Part shown: piece after piece, positions 12,801-27,800 of the stretch
Position numbering within the stretch: the stretch's first letter is position 1
How the letters are laid out: each line of letters begins with the position of its first letter
Assembly (NCBI GenBank): GCA_008711295.1
Contig: VUYV01000119.1
Location: 2,696,919-2,760,918 of the forward strand
Length of the DNA stretch: 64,000 nucleotides
Direction: 5' to 3'
Origin: Anarhynchus alexandrinus
Lineage: Eukaryota; Chordata; Aves; Charadriiformes; Charadriidae
Position numbers and translations under genes: made by a program
Notes under the pieces: generated by a model
What the model was told of the DNA's origin: nothing
Databases searched by the model: none
What the model saw: only the letters and a program-made list of their open reading frames with translations

Positions 12801-15800
12801 ATCAAAGCTGTTCCAGATAAGCTGTCACTAGTGCTCTGTATTAATGGCATGCATGCTTCTAATTTCCACCCCATTCCTCACTTTATCTTAGGATCATATC
12901 ACATGGAGAGGGTAGGAAGGTCATAGTTATGATGTGATCAACTCACATACCAAAATCTTTTTTCCCCTCTATTGTTTCTAACCAGTGTCTTTCATTTCTA
13001 CCAGAAATCCCTGTCGCTGGTTTCTATTACCTTATACTTTATGCTATAAAATTTCATCTCACTTCTATTACACTAGTCCTCAAGGTCATTAAATTCTCCC
13101 TGGGTGATATTCCAGTCCTTCTCTACATTATCATTAAGCATTATGTGTGCTTCTTTTCAAGAGATTAATGGACATATGGTAAGTCTTCTTCCACGTACCT
13201 TTGTCTCTTCCTCATAAACAAACTGAATTTCAGATCTTTGACTTCACTGTCTAATTCTTACTGTACTGTATGCAGATGTAGAGCAAAAAGGTACAGAGAA
13301 AAGCTGACGTAGTTTGTCTGAGATGACTTTTCAAGGGTAACACATTTGTTGTGCTACCAAATATATTCAGTTCTTGATACTGTTCCAGGAAATGACAAAT
13401 GTTCGAGGTTACTCTTGAATCAAAGGCAAACTATGATGCATTGCAGAGTTGCATCATAGCTATATTTTTTTTATAGAATTGAGAATTCTGTGTTGTTATT
13501 TGGAACAATTTAGCAAATCCATGTCTGAAATAATTGATCATATATCCATGCAGGTATCCCAAAGGTAAACTTGCAAATTAAATGAGACTAAAGAATAGTA
13601 TTTTTGTCTAACTTCCATTTGTTATCCAATGCATATAGAGAAGAAAACGCTTTTTTGTTCCAAATAATTCTTGATTGTATTTATGTAAAACCAACAAAGA
13701 AGCATTAATATAAAATAATCTATAACTGTAGCATCTCGTATTATCTACCAGGCTGCTTTACTGCATGATACTATGTGTCTTTGCAGACTGTCTACTGCCT
13801 AAATGCTGGCACATTTTATGGAATGATGCAAACAATGTAAGTGGAAAGGGTTTTGGTAGCATAGAGTGTAGATCAAGGAGTGTCCCGCGTGAAAGTGGGT
13901 TGTGGCAACTGCAAACATTTGCCATAATGAACTCCTTAATTAGTTCAGAGTATTTAGCCAGTGCAGGCAGTAAATTTGTGGTTTCATAGTATTACTAAAA
14001 GTTTTGTCTGGCATTTGGAAATGTAGAGCAGCTGTAAGGTAATGGACATTCAGCCCCCTGACATGCCACTGCGTGAACCCAGAAACAGTTTGGGTTTTAC
14101 ACAGCTTGTAAAGTTCTTTGAATGTTGGGGTTTTTTAATAGTGCAAAACACTCTTTAAAAGCTTGTAAGGTAATCACTCCAGGGAAATGTTCGGATGTAC
14201 AAAGTTACCTATGCAATTTCTATTGGAAGTAAATGGCTATTCAACACCATTTCTGCCTTTGAAAAGTTTCCCGCTGGGAGATGATCTCAATGCCTTTCCT
14301 TCTGCGCCTTTCTAAGAAAATCCAGAATGTTCCAAAAGGATCTGGATTGCACATTTCTAATCGGAGAGATGTGAATGAAAAAGTATTTTTAACAAAACAT
14401 AAATACAAAGTCTTCATAAAGGTTTGGATCCATGTGTCGTGTAAGGTCTATATTAAGAGGTGACAGTTTACTGACGCTGTTCTTGCCTTTTTTCATCAAA
14501 AAGTACACAGACAATATGTAATTCTCTGACTGATAATTAAATACAGTGCTATTGTTTTGTACAATATATGCATAAAGGATCTACTTTTAAATCTATATCA
14601 ACTTGCATACTATTTTTAGTTCTTCCAGACAGTGATAAACAGTGTGAGTTGCGTGTTTGCATGCAGTGTGTTAGCTACTGTCCATGCACAAAGAAATAGT
14701 TCCAGAGATGGATTAAGTACAGTCCAAGGACTCAGTCTTGCAATGACATCTTAGCAAATTCAGGGTCTTCCAGAAGAGCTTCTTACAGGATAGTGGCAAA
14801 AGAATGTAAGCAAAAGAGTTGGTTAAGGTGTAAGCATAGAGCAAATGCAAAATGATATTTGAAAATTTTCTAAAGCCTTCATTTGTAGTCGTGTTGTTTA
14901 TTTATTAAAAAAATAAACAAAAATGCTGAGTCAAAATTGAAGGGTTTATGTTTATCAGAATGCATATTCAGTTTGAAATATAAAAATGCAACTTGAAGGG
15001 ATGTAAGCTCAGCTGAAATCCACTGAAATGTGGTGTTTTGCTCTTCATCTGTAATTTGCAAAATGAGGGAAATTGATTCAGTCACAATATTTATTTAAAG
15101 TTCTGTCTTCTCTTTCTCTTGCTTTAGGGTTACCTGTACAGTGCTGCCTTTCATGACCACTAACCTAAATACATAATTTTCTTTTTTATAGGTTCTCAAC
15201 CTAGTACAGTCCTATGTCACGCTGAGAGTCCCCTTGTACGTCTCTTATGTTTTCCACTCTCCGGTGGGTGTAGGAGGCTGGCAGCATTTCGACCTACAGT
15301 CAGAGCTCCGGCTGACTTTTGTGTATGACACTGCCATCCTGTGGAAGGATGGGATCGGTAGCCCACCTGATGCAGAGCTCCAAGGTGAGTGTTCGCATCG
15401 AACTCATGTTCTGTTATGAAGAGTATAATTTGCACACAGTAGGATGATTTTTCTATCGTTCTAATACTAAAATAAGAATAATAGTGTATCATTTATTATC
15501 AGTTGCTAACAGTCTGTCATTTCCTAGCACCTACAGTTCTCTGCTGGGGTGTTTATGAAATCCATGTAAAGTTGACATCAGTTCTTTTATTGCAAAGAAA
15601 GATCACTGTCTCATTATATTTGAAGTACATGTGCAAAAATCAGCACATTTATTTTTACTCAGAACCTCGAGGTTCACTATGTGTTTATATTCTGTTGCCA
15701 CACAAGATATTTGCACTTCAATGAAAAAAAATTGAAACTTTTCTGCGATATCATTTTTTTCTGGCCATGAATGTACAGTTTCAGAAACTTTTGATATTTT

Positions 15801-18800
15801 GAAAACATTAATTGTGAAACATTCAAAAGATACAGAAATATATAACGTGTATAATAGCCTGTCCTATGTGTTGGAGTAGTAAACTGTAAAATATTCTTTA
15901 AATGTGATAGATACTGACAATAAATGTTTATGACTATAATTAGGCAACAAATCAAACTCTATCATTAGAGAATTTATCTTTGCAAAAAGTTAAATTATTT
16001 TTTAAAAAATGTGACATACAGATGTCTGTGAAAGGTTAAAATATATAGTTACACCTATATGCTGCTCTGTTCTATATATGCAAATTTACTTAGTATTTCC
16101 TAGCATTAAGCTGGGATATGTTCCATATCTGTCTCAACCTAAGGTAGAATACAGGCACCAGCTGTAATTATTTATGTACACTTACACAAGTTCAGGACTC
16201 CAGTGAACATAAAACCATTTTTTGTTTCTGCAAACTCACTATATGAGCTACAGAAGTCGTTGCTATGCGATTTCTGTCATGTTAAAAGCAGGAAATGAGG
16301 AGGGGAATCGACAGTGCATGAAGAATGAAGCACATGTCATGCGATGCCTAAAGAATGAGCCACAGGCCACAAATCATAAGATGTACTAATCACTGAATAA
16401 CAACCAGATCTAATCCTCAGTCTCAGCGGTTATGTGGCGCATCTATGCCACCGGTTTCCTGTCCTTGATGCTTGAATTTTTTATTTCTCTGTTTAAGAAG
16501 CTGGTGGCCAGGTCTTTGGAGATGCTGAATGCTGGCAGCTCCCTTTCAAAACAGCCAGCACAAAATGCATGATAAACACAGTGAGGTAGTGGAGGGTAGA
16601 CCCCCAACCTATCCCAGTCTGATTTGGGCAGTATTTTCTCACTCCACAGCCTTGCACAATGAGCAGCTGTTTTTCTGGGCAGGGAGGGATTAACTAGTTT
16701 CCAGTTTATTTCCGTACCTCTGGATACTAATAAATGTTCTACATAAATTCTACGTAAAACTGTAAAGCAGTCAAGGTCTTCTAAAGCCATAATTCATACA
16801 TATATATATTTCTAATGTGCCAATAAATGTGATTGGTACAGATGATTTTGTACGGGTGGTATACATTCACATTGGTGAGTGTGGTAGGTTTCCGACACAT
16901 TCGCGGAGGAACATTCCTGTTTCCTTCTTGCCCCTAGCAGGCAAAACGGTGGCACATCACCGGCTCTCTGTAAGGGAGCACTGAGGGAAACACTTGAACT
17001 GTGAAGCTTTGCAGAACTCTAGAGAAAAAGGGACTTGGCTGCAAGCTACAGCAATAAACCACTTCTGACATATACACAAGACCTTGTAACCTGAAATTAG
17101 GAAACATTAGGCCCATTTTTGGGGCCAGATTCATGCCAGAAATGGACATCAGTGTAAAGCCTGTCGGAATGAGTTTCACAGGTTCAAGCACCTACAAGCA
17201 TATTGCCATGGAAGCCACAACCAACTGCTACAACTAAACGCTGGTGGGTGATGCCTTGGGATAACGGATAGGGAGGCACTGATAAAGAGTGGTAGGAGTA
17301 AGCTTGAGAACCTGGTGAAAACAAAAGTATTCTTCCTTCTACACACCTGTCTGGCAGCTGACCATGCTGTTGCCTGAACACAAGCACAGACTGCTGTGGA
17401 CTTCCCTCAGTCTACTAAAGCAGCTGTGTGGATCCATGATAAACTTGTAAACCCATGATTTTGCAGGGAAGTTCTGTATGTGCTTTGGAAAGCTGAAGCA
17501 TTGTGAAAACTTTAGGTCCCACTGTGTAGATTCTTGCTTGAAAAGAATCTTGAGTCAACCCAAAAGGTACCAGCAGGCCCTCTCCCAAACAGCTGACATG
17601 ACAAGGGGAAATGAGAGTGGGACTAGTGTTTTGTAGGAGTGTGATTTATTTATCTCCAAGTGGAATAAACCTTGTGAATTGGCTTCTGCTGCCAGGTTCC
17701 CTGTACCCAACCAGCATGCGTATTAGTGAGGAGGGGCGCTTGGTTGTCAACTTCAAGACTGAAGCCCGGTTTCATGGTGTGTTTGTGATGTCCCATCCTG
17801 GTAAGCTTAATCTACACTTTAGCAGTACTATAAAAACAAAGACACCCCTCCCAAACTTTGTACTATTCATTTTTCTTATTTCTGCTACTGATATCTGATT
17901 TTTTTCTGTACTGTGCTCTTCAGATAAGAAGATTTTTACTCTGCTTGGGATTTTTTAGTGGTCATTGATGACTGTATTCAGACTGTCAAACTTAATGAAA
18001 TATGCATGAATCTGATGGAAAGCCACTTGATCAAGAGCCTGATTTATGAAAGATTAAGATCTAGGCCATTCTGACCACTAGGGATCCATAAATACATGTT
18101 TTTAATCCCAAAGCTATGATTAGCTATTTACTGATGTTGCCCTAGGAACTTAGATAGCATTAAAATTTCTTTTCTAACTTGAAGCCTTTCTAGGTGATTT
18201 AGAGCTTTTTCAGAGAGTAAGAAAAAGTCTTGTATGAGCATTGTATCACTCTGTTAATAAAACATTCTGACTGCCATTCAATTAGTCATTGCTAAGGACC
18301 TGATCCTGCAATTTAATCTGTTTAAACCCCACTGCCTTTATTCAGAATAATCACAGGTGTAAGACTGTGTCTACAGACATAAATCTGAGCATGAATGCCG
18401 GCCATGGAAAAGATTATCTAACTAAATTAAATCTGCTGAACAATAATGAGAAGGGGGAAAAAAAAGCATTTTAAGAAATCTCTTTTAGTTTAACTCAGTT
18501 TTCTTAACCTATAAAACTCCTTCACAGTGCTTCTGCTTTTTCTCAGCTGTCCTCTAGCGTGTTAAGTTTTGTGTATCAGGCAGAGCTGAAAGAGTTACAC
18601 TGCTAAGAGAAGCTTTTTGTGTTCCCTGGGCTGACATTCCAAGTTTAAAACAGGAGGGATTATAGATCTTTGCCATTCCACTCTCACTGTTTTGCCTGTC
18701 TATTAAATTTAATCTTCATGCAGTTCTGGTTGTGTAGCCCAAAAACAACTGTTTAATAGACAGTTGAACAAGAATCAAGGGGACCCAGCTGTGTTGACTG

Positions 18801-21800
18801 TAATTGGTTTTGTTAGTTTCGGTTAATAAAACCCAGTGCCCTGTAAAGGTATTAACATCAACCACGGCATCATGGTTTATGAATTATTTGGAAGGTTTTT
18901 CAGGCTCTAAGAGTTTGCAGTGAAATACTAAAGGTGACAAATCTGTCTCTTGGCATGTTTCTAGCTTCATCTCTAACTTCCATGGTTATGTCTGCTGATC
19001 ACCTGGGCCTGACATTTAGTCTCAGCCTTATCCGAAGCGAGCCAACGTACAATCAGCCAGTACAGCAGTGGAGCTTTGTTTCCGATTTTGCGGTAAAACC
19101 TCAGCCTTCACTGTGTCTTCTCTTCTCCAGCCTGATAGTTAGGATGTTGGTGGAACAGCTCTCTCTCTCTCTTCAGGTTCGAGACTATTCTGGAACGTAC
19201 ACTGTGAAGCTGATAGCTTGTACCACTGCTCCACATCAGGAGTACAGCCTACCAGTTATCTGCAATCCTAGAGAGCCGATCACATTCGATCTGGATATCC
19301 GATTCCAGCAGGTACCACCCCAGTGATACCTTCTTCATGTTTCCTTTTTATTTGGATTCCCAAATTGCCTTTGTTGGTCTCGTAATGGTAGTGCTAGAAA
19401 CTAAATTTACTTGCTTATCAACAAACCAATTCCTGAATTGGTGGGGCAACACATACTCCTCTCCTGCTATTTAACCAGTTTTACCCATCTGGGACCACAG
19501 ATAGTTCTTTTGTCCTCAATGCATGGCCAATCTTTGATAGCCAGCCTGAAGCGCATTGACATTGGTTTGGGTGATAGATACTGTGATATGAGCTAACCTT
19601 TGGCTTCTTTACTTATCTGTTGGCTTTGGTATGAAATAGTTTTATCAGATCATTAGAAAAACATAAAACTATTATCTGAAGGTTTTCATCTGACACAAAG
19701 GTCAGAGCTAGGTCTCTGGTATTAAAAGTGGGACCTCCAGAGGAAGATTCATTCAGTCCTAAGGTAGGACTTCCTTCACTGACTATAGAGGAAGTGTAGA
19801 TAGTCAACACTGGTAAAATGCTTAGCTTTAAGACTCACAAGAGTGAGACAAATCCCACCCATAGCAATATGGATCATATGGTAATGTGGGAACAGGCAAA
19901 CAGCATACCTTTCACAAAGCCCAGCTGTAAAGCTCTGTAGCTGGGAACAAAATATGGAGAAATGGACTCTGCTGTAGAAAGCAATGATTGAAAAATACTT
20001 GGGGGTCATGTTGGGTAGTTAACAGAACATAAACTGGCAGTTTACAGTGTTGTCAAAAGGGCTAGCGTGACCTTGGGATATGTAAGGAGGAAGTTTTATC
20101 ATTTCTGTTATTTGGAGCCAATACAACGAATACTGGGACAGTGTGGCTCTGGTTTCATGCTCATTAATAGTATAGATGTATGCTATTAAAGTATAAATCT
20201 GATCTGTATAAATCTTACAGTATAAATCAGTCAGGTATGCACAATTACTGAATTAGCAAGAGTACACAAAGGAATGTATGCAGTCTTTATGCTTTCATTT
20301 GGTGTTATGCCAGCTATGGGAGAACAGATGATTCCTGATATGGCAGTCCTGGTGAAGCAAAGAGATGATACATGAACTGACACGAAACCTGCCTTCTCAG
20401 AGTTAACCCAGCAAAACATTTCTTAAAAGTTTGAATGGAGGGACGGAGGTGGAGTTTACACTAGTTCAGCACTTTGGCTTGTGTCTGGCATTTCCAAATT
20501 TCTTGGAACTCCAAAGCAATTCACAGCAAGTCTGAACCCCAGCTTGTGTCTGGTCCTTATATGAACAAGAAGTTGTTGATAATTTGAAGAAAAAGACCTG
20601 CAAAAATCATTGCAAAATGGGCAAAGTAGCCTGGGGAGAGATCTAACTCCTACTGGAAGAAGCGTATGACTAAAAACGAAGAACTAGGACTAAGACTAAG
20701 AACTGCCTCAGAAAAAATAAATAGATACTATCGGGATCAGTATGTCAGATAAAGCTTTAATAATACAGTATATGGAAGTTTCAGGTACCTCAATTCAAAA
20801 TAGGGATAAGGTGCAAAATTGTGATAGTGTCATAATCACCAAGGACAGTGGCCAGTTAGTCCCCTATCCCCAGCAATTTTCAAACCCAGACCAGCCCTTT
20901 TTCTTGAGATACTCATAGTAAAAGGAATTCAGGAAATTCTGTGGCCCATGATATTATTTCCTTTGATCATAGATTGAAAGACTATTTGGACTTAGAGCAG
21001 GTCCTAAAAAAGCAACAGTTAGCAGAAGTACTGTAGCACAAATTCACTGGGCAGTATCGAGCACTTTACCTCTAAGATTTCTAGGTATTCTGCAAAACTG
21101 AATGAGCATTAGTATCCATGTTTTAAATATAAGAAACAAAAGACAGATAAATGAGCATAAAAGGTCAGACTGTGACACTGGTCCTTAGACTAGGAAACAC
21201 CTGATACCTTGCACAGGCCCACTGCATCCAGTTGTGGGGTCCCCAGTAGAAGAAAGACATGGACCTATTAGAAAGGGTCCAGAGGAGGGCCACAAAAATT
21301 ATCAGAGGGCTGGAACACCTCTCCTGTGAAGAGGTGAGACCTCCTGAGAGAGGTGGGACTGTTCAGCATGGAGAAGAGAAGGCTCCAGGGAGACCTTATT
21401 GCAGCCTCTCAACATATAAAGGGGGCTTATAAGAAAGACGGAGAGAGACTTTTTACCAGTGCCTGTAGTGATAGGACAAGGGGCAACTGAAAGAGGGTAG
21501 ATTTAGATTGGGCATAAAGAAGAAATTTTCCAGGTTGAGGGTGGTGAGACAGTGGAACAAATTGCCCAGAGAAGTTGTGGATACTCCATCCCTGGAAGTG
21601 TTCAAGGCCAGGTTGGATGGGGCTTTGAGCAGCCTGATCTAGTGGAAGATGTCCCTGCCCACAGCAGGGGGGTTGGGCTAGATGATCTTCAAAGTACGTT
21701 CCAACCCAAACCTTTCTATGATTCTATGAAGTCAGTGAGTGCAAGTGTCCCAAGTGGACCAAAATGACTGCCTGTAAAGTCTAATGATGAAATCATAGAG

Positions 21801-24800
21801 TCATAGAATCATAGAATGGTTTAGGTTGAAAGGGACCTTGAAGATCATTGAGTTCCAACCCCCCTGCCATAGGCAGTGACACCTCCCACTAGGCCAGGTT
21901 GCTCAAAGCCCTGTCCGGCCTGGCCTTAAACACTTCCAGGGGTAGGGCCTCGTCAGCTTCTCTGGGCAACCTGTTCCAGTGCCTTACCACCCTCAAAGTG
22001 AAAAATTTCTTCCTAATATCTAATGAAATGTACCCTCTTCCAGTTTTAAGCCATTCCCCCTTGTCCTATCACTACATGCCCTAGTAAAAAGTCCCTCCCC
22101 AGCTCTCCTGTAGGTCCCCTTTAGCTACTGGAAGGCTGCTATAAGGTCCCAGGTTCTCTTCTCCAGGCTGAACAACTCCAACTCTTTCAGCCTCTCCTCA
22201 TAGGAGAGGTGCTTCAGCCCTCTGGTCATCTTTGTGGCGCTCCTGTGAATCCTTTCTAAACAGGTCCATGTCTTTCCTGTTTTGGGGGTTCCGGAGCTGG
22301 ATGCAGTACTCCAGGTGGGGTCTCGCCAGAGCAGAGGAGAGGAGAAGAGTCACCTCTCTTGACCTGCTGGCCCCACTTCTGATGCAGCCCAGGATACAGT
22401 TGGCATTCTGGGCTGCAGTCATGCATTGCTGGCTCATGTTGAGCTTCTTGTTAACCAGCACCCCCAGGTCCTTCTCCTCAGGGCTGCTCTCGATCCATTC
22501 TCCGCCCAGCCTGTATTTGTGCTTGGGACTGCCCTGACCCAGATGCAGGATCTTGCACTTGGCCTTGTTGAACTTCATGAGGTTGATATAAGCCCACCTC
22601 TCCAGCCTGTCCAGGCCCCTCTGGAAAGCATCCCTCCCCTCCCAAATGATGGGACAGGAGTTGTTTCTCCCATTTCTTAGTCTATTGCCCCAGCTACTGT
22701 ACTGAGTTATCTTCTTGGGCTTTTTAATATGAAGCTTTTAATTTTCTTGGAAACATTTTGTTCTGATTTCCTTCACAATTGTTTTCACTGTTCATGAGTG
22801 AGGGGCCATTTTAAGAATCAAACATCAAGCGGACAATATATCTGGTATCTCCCCCCTGGAGATTTTGGTTCAACATTTCCTTCTTTAACATGTATCTGCC
22901 CATCTCCTTTTTCCTCTCTCTGTGGCCCCTGAAAAGAGGAGCAGGTAGCCTGGAACATTAGTGAGTATTGTATTACCACTATCTCACTCTGGGATTTCCT
23001 GTACGTGAATAGCATTCAGCCTCCAAGCTCTGCTTTATCCCAGTCCTTTCAGTATCTCCTTTCTTTAAATGTGCATGACTATTTCCTAACAGAAGCACTT
23101 AGTAATAATAATAATAATAACGTTACTTGCTGCCCTGGGACCGACTGGTCTCAAAAGCTTCTTGAGGTATCAAGTACATCATGGGCTTTGGTCCCAGTGA
23201 GGTGAGGATGTCTACCATGAGCAATCTCCATTGTCCCCAAGTCATCCATATGCAGAGTTGATGGGCATGGCAAATAGGCAGAATAAATTGACAATATTCT
23301 TCTCACCCAGCAGATCCTCACAGATTATTTTTCTACGAACTCTTGTTTAAAATGCCTCAAATGGACATGAAAATAATTACATTTAAACTACTGTCATAAA
23401 TTACAGCTATGGGTCAGCCACTGGCAGAACTGAGACTTACACGTAAAGCTGAAATAAAAACAGTAACTAAAAATAGGATGCCTAAGAGATATATTCACAG
23501 CTGTATGCATAGTATTTACCCAGGCCATTGCTCTGACCATCATTGTAAACTGTGTGGCTGAAGTCCAGTGCCTTTAGCTGAATACACACTTCTTGTTTCC
23601 TATTCAGTGGACATTTACTCTGCTCAGGAAGAGCTTGATGAGGCCATGCTTGATTCTCTTTCAGAACCACAGCTGGAAACCAGTTGTGTCAGTCAGGTAT
23701 TTGAAGCTGTGGCACTGCAACCCAATAGCCTGAACCGCAGGCATTTAGAAAGAAGCATTCAAAGAGAGTGGAAATGATATTTTTAATTATTATTTCTATG
23801 AAAAGGCTATGGGAGTAGGGTTCCTCTTTCTAAAGGGTAGCAGTAGGTTTATAAAAATATTTCAGCTATACATTCTTCTTGCCAAATCCTTTTGCTTTGA
23901 TAATTTTGGGGCTCTATTGTGAAAAAAGGATAAGAAGAAGAATAAATGTGTCAGCTGTATAACTTGCAGCAGTAGTTTCTGTTGATATTGTTATATCTCA
24001 TTCCATCAGCCCATTGTCCATGAGCCAGCAAGAATGTTTTCTTTTCTGTTTTCCTGTCTTCCCTTCCACACATGTACACATATATATACATAAATATACA
24101 CACACACACGTTAGCATTTTTTTATTTGTTTAGTGGCCTCTTGTTCTTTTGTCTTTTGTTTTTTGAATGTGTGTGTCTTCCAGATGGTTTCCTCAGGTAC
24201 ATTGCATCTTTTTGAACTTTGTGCTCTTCCCAATTCTGTTCACTATGTTTTTTCCCTTTTGTTATGCCATGTCCCTGTATAGTTTGCCTTCTAACTTACA
24301 CTATATGGCCCAATGAGAACCTGCTGCTGATAGTACTGATTTATTTTATTCTTGTAATGTAATCAAGGAAGAAGCATAGATAACTGTATCAAATATATAA
24401 AGATAAATATTAGCATAAAAAGATGCTCAAATTGTGTGGTGCATTTTCATATGCATAATCTGATATCCTGCAGCACATCAGAAGAACACATACTTGCAAA
24501 TAAATCCTCAGCCATGTGTACTTTCAAATAATTGGCAGAGTCTCAGAAGCAGAGGTGGGACTTGGGTGTAAGAATGAAAACGGGATAGAGAAAACAGGCT
24601 GTGGTGAGTCAGAGGGAGACAAGTTATTGAGGGAAATATTTTCCCCATGTTAACCCCACACATAAGTTGCCTTGGGCACCTCCTTGGCTGGGATTTGGAA
24701 AAATGTGGTGGGAAGAAACTAACCTAGAATCCTATCAAATAGCACAGAGGCAGATAACCCAGAGGTTGTATGCATGTAAAATATATGGCAATATATGTCT

Positions 24801-27800
24801 ACTACAAAGAAATCTTTTTGGTTAAATTGTATTATTGCATGTAGATGTGCAGAGCTGATAAATAATGTACATTGGGAGAAGATCATGCTGTGTTTTAGGA
24901 GTCATTAAAGAACACTTGTTGAAGAGCCTTATGCTGTTGTGTTTTAGGTCAGTGATCCAGTGGCTGCTGAGTTCAGCTTGAACACCCAGATGTTCCTCCT
25001 CTCCAAAAAGACACTGTGGCTGTCTGATGGCTCAATGGGCTTTGGGCAAGAAAGTGATGTTGCTTTCTCAGAAGGTATAGTTGTGCACAGATTGTGCACA
25101 TTTCATATATGTTCCACACTATCAGGATCCTATTTCAGTCAAAACAAGACAGGAGTAAGGGTTTGGGCTTGCTGCTTGTGTTCTTTTGCTTTTGCCTTTC
25201 CTACCTGGCAATTTACATTAGAGCTGTTGGCCAATCTGCACTAAACTATTATGTCTGAGGGTTACAGTACCATTGCCATTTCTCATAAGCTGAGTACTTT
25301 ATAAATGTTGGCTCATATTAAGAACATTCCTAGTTGATAAGTATTACACATTTTTTTGTTGCGGGTTAGTGTACTGGGTCTGACTGGGATGGAGTTAATT
25401 TTCTTAATAGTAGCCAGTATGGTGCTGTGCTCTGCATGTGTGGCTAAAGTGGTGTTGATATCATGCCAATGTTTTGGCTATCGCTGAACAGTGCTTGCAC
25501 AGCATCAAGGGTTTTTCCCTTCCCCCTGCCCTCGGATGAGTAGGCTGGGGGTGGGAAGATTGATTCAATTGATACATCTGTCAGTGGACCTAAGCAGTCA
25601 CTTCATGTCTCTGCTTTCCTTGTGTGCCTCTTTTGCCTATTTAATAGAGTAACAGCACCTTGAATACATGACTGTCTTTTGTGCTGTATTTGCACAGTCT
25701 CTTGAGCAGCAAGTGCCTATTCTCTCTCTCTAAACGTCTACAGTTGCTCCAAATTGATGTAAAAACAACACAACATTTCTCCTTTCTGTCTTCAGATTGC
25801 CAACCTTCCTTAACCATTTTCTGTCATATGTATCTGACTGCTGCACATAGTATACTTTTCTTGCCTGCATAGCAATGGCCCAGGTTATTTGTACAGGCCT
25901 GGAATTTCTATTCTTAAACATTATCAGACAGCTGAATTACACAGTAGGGAGCCAAATCTCAGAAAATGTCCCTGTGACTTTTCATAATGTTCATTTCATT
26001 TGTACATTACGCCAGTCTGACCAAGTATAAGTAAACTCTTACCCAGCCTGAACAGGATTCTGCTGGCATAAAGAAGAACATCTCTTCAACAGAGCACATG
26101 GTCAGGAGGCCAAAACCTACACCCTAGTCTGGTGCACAGGAGTACATAATGTTTCTTTAACTCACTTTTTGAATGAAGAGACCAGTATAGCCCAGAGTTT
26201 AAAGCAGCCCTTGAACTGGTTCAGGTTATAGCAGCAGCAAATGGCCTCCTGCTGCTATTATGTGGCCCAGAATGCATGGAAGAGTGTCTATGGCCTTTGA
26301 CAACCCCCTATGGTGGAAGCTGGGTATGCTCAAGTAGACTTTAGATGTAGCTGTAGGCAGATTGAGAATCTTCAGCTCGGACCTTTGACGTGACCAGAAA
26401 CTGCAGTCACATTGCACTGCACTGAGCTTCTTGACTAGGCTTACTAACTTAGCCCAGTACTGTGCTAAATGTTCCAGTGTAATAGGATGTAAACTGTGTG
26501 CACTGTTTACAGGTGATATCATATATGGTCGGGTGATGGTGGATCCAGTACAGAATTTGGGTGATTCCTTCTACTGTAGCATCGAGAAGGTTTTCCTGTG
26601 CACAGGAGCTGATGGATATGTACCCAAATATAATCCATCCAACACTGAATATGGGTGCCTTGCTGATTCTCCGTCCCTTCTGTACAGATTTAAGATTGTG
26701 GTAAGTGTTCTAATTCTGGGAGGATGCACATATATATCTTTTATTTTTTCTCTAACTTCTTTTTTATCCAAAACCAACTGTTCTTTAAAATGTTCTCGAT
26801 AGCACCAAATTTTTGACGAGCTCCAGGCTAATACAAACTGATGAAGGTGGTATCTTACCTTTCTCCCTCTTGGTTCTGTTCTTAATCTTTCTGGGGACTC
26901 TCATCATTTAGAGTTTGACCTAAGTTAGAATCCCAAGTTATATCCATTGACCACAAAGGGAGTCTTAGGAGACAAGCAAGTTAAAGATTGGGATTTGTTT
27001 CATCTTTAGCCATCCAAAATTTAGTATATAATGTAAAGTTAGTCATCCAGTTAGTTGCCTCCATAGTCAATAGGGAAAGAGAGAGACCTCTGAAGCTGGC
27101 TTAGAATATCTGAGACTATTTCCCTTCTGAAAATAATTATAGAGTAACCCTAGATGACAACTGACCTGATCTGCAACTTTTAGAGAGTTAACTTTAAATA
27201 AGATGACTATCTAATTATCTAAACAAATTTATATGAATGTCTGTTAATAGAAATGAAAGGTAGCTTCTTTAAACTGGGAAATAGACTCCTTACTTTTATT
27301 TCAGGCCACATTTATGTGTCTCTTTTTGTTTTAGAAATGCAGCTATGGTTGTTCTCCAGTGTTTCCCCCTTGTATTTCAACAAAAAAGTCTTCAGGCAAG
27401 AGATTAAATAGAATTTAATACAAGTCAGATGTGGCCACAATTGTTTTTCATGTCTTTTGTCTTGATATTACACTGGATTGTATAAAATAGTGCATGTAAA
27501 TTATACAATTTATACATTGCCTATAAATATTAGAACTGTTTTTCCTAAAAGAAATGAATCTGTGTTTTACAAACTTTTTTTTCCCTCCATGACCATGTAG
27601 GACAAAGCTCAGCCGGAGACACAAGCCGCAAGCTTTGGAAATGTGCTTTTTAATGCAAAACTTGCAATAGATGATCCTGAAGCAATTCCATTAGTTAAAC
27701 AGCCAGGCTCTGATGGTTTTAAAGTAGACTCAACTCCTCTATTTCAGGTATGATTCCTGTAGCTTATTAGCAAAAATACTGAACAAAAAGAAACACTTGC

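Larger units (their letters stand above)
5739..15191 (+). other. Large FRAS1 intron (9.4 kb)
   Basis: Largest intron in the window. It holds a TA/CA microsatellite near 7052-7078, an ambiguous base at 9772 and an old CR1-like stretch near 12365-12740. A 172-codon open frame at 6119-6637 has no recognisable homology. No skipped FRAS1 exon is needed, because the flanking exons join in phase and in protein alignment. Confidence 0.8.
19312..24947 (+). other. FRAS1 intron (5.6 kb) rich in CR1
   Basis: Contains a decayed CR1 segment near 19960-20160, the inverted CR1 pair at 21213-22660, an AAT run near 23103-23120 and a TA/CA run near 24076-24110. No extra FRAS1 exon is required. Confidence 0.85.

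Noticed and set aside
16443..16790. 115-codon minus-strand open frame in a FRAS1 intron
   Set aside because: No domain or family similarity recognised; intronic and antisense, consistent with chance.
23607..23698. Possible extra FRAS1 exon (CCTATTCAG ... GTCAGTCAG|GTATTTG)
   Set aside because: It has acceptor- and donor-like ends, but the protein joins directly from the 19177 exon to the 24948 exon and the translation shows no FRAS1 similarity.
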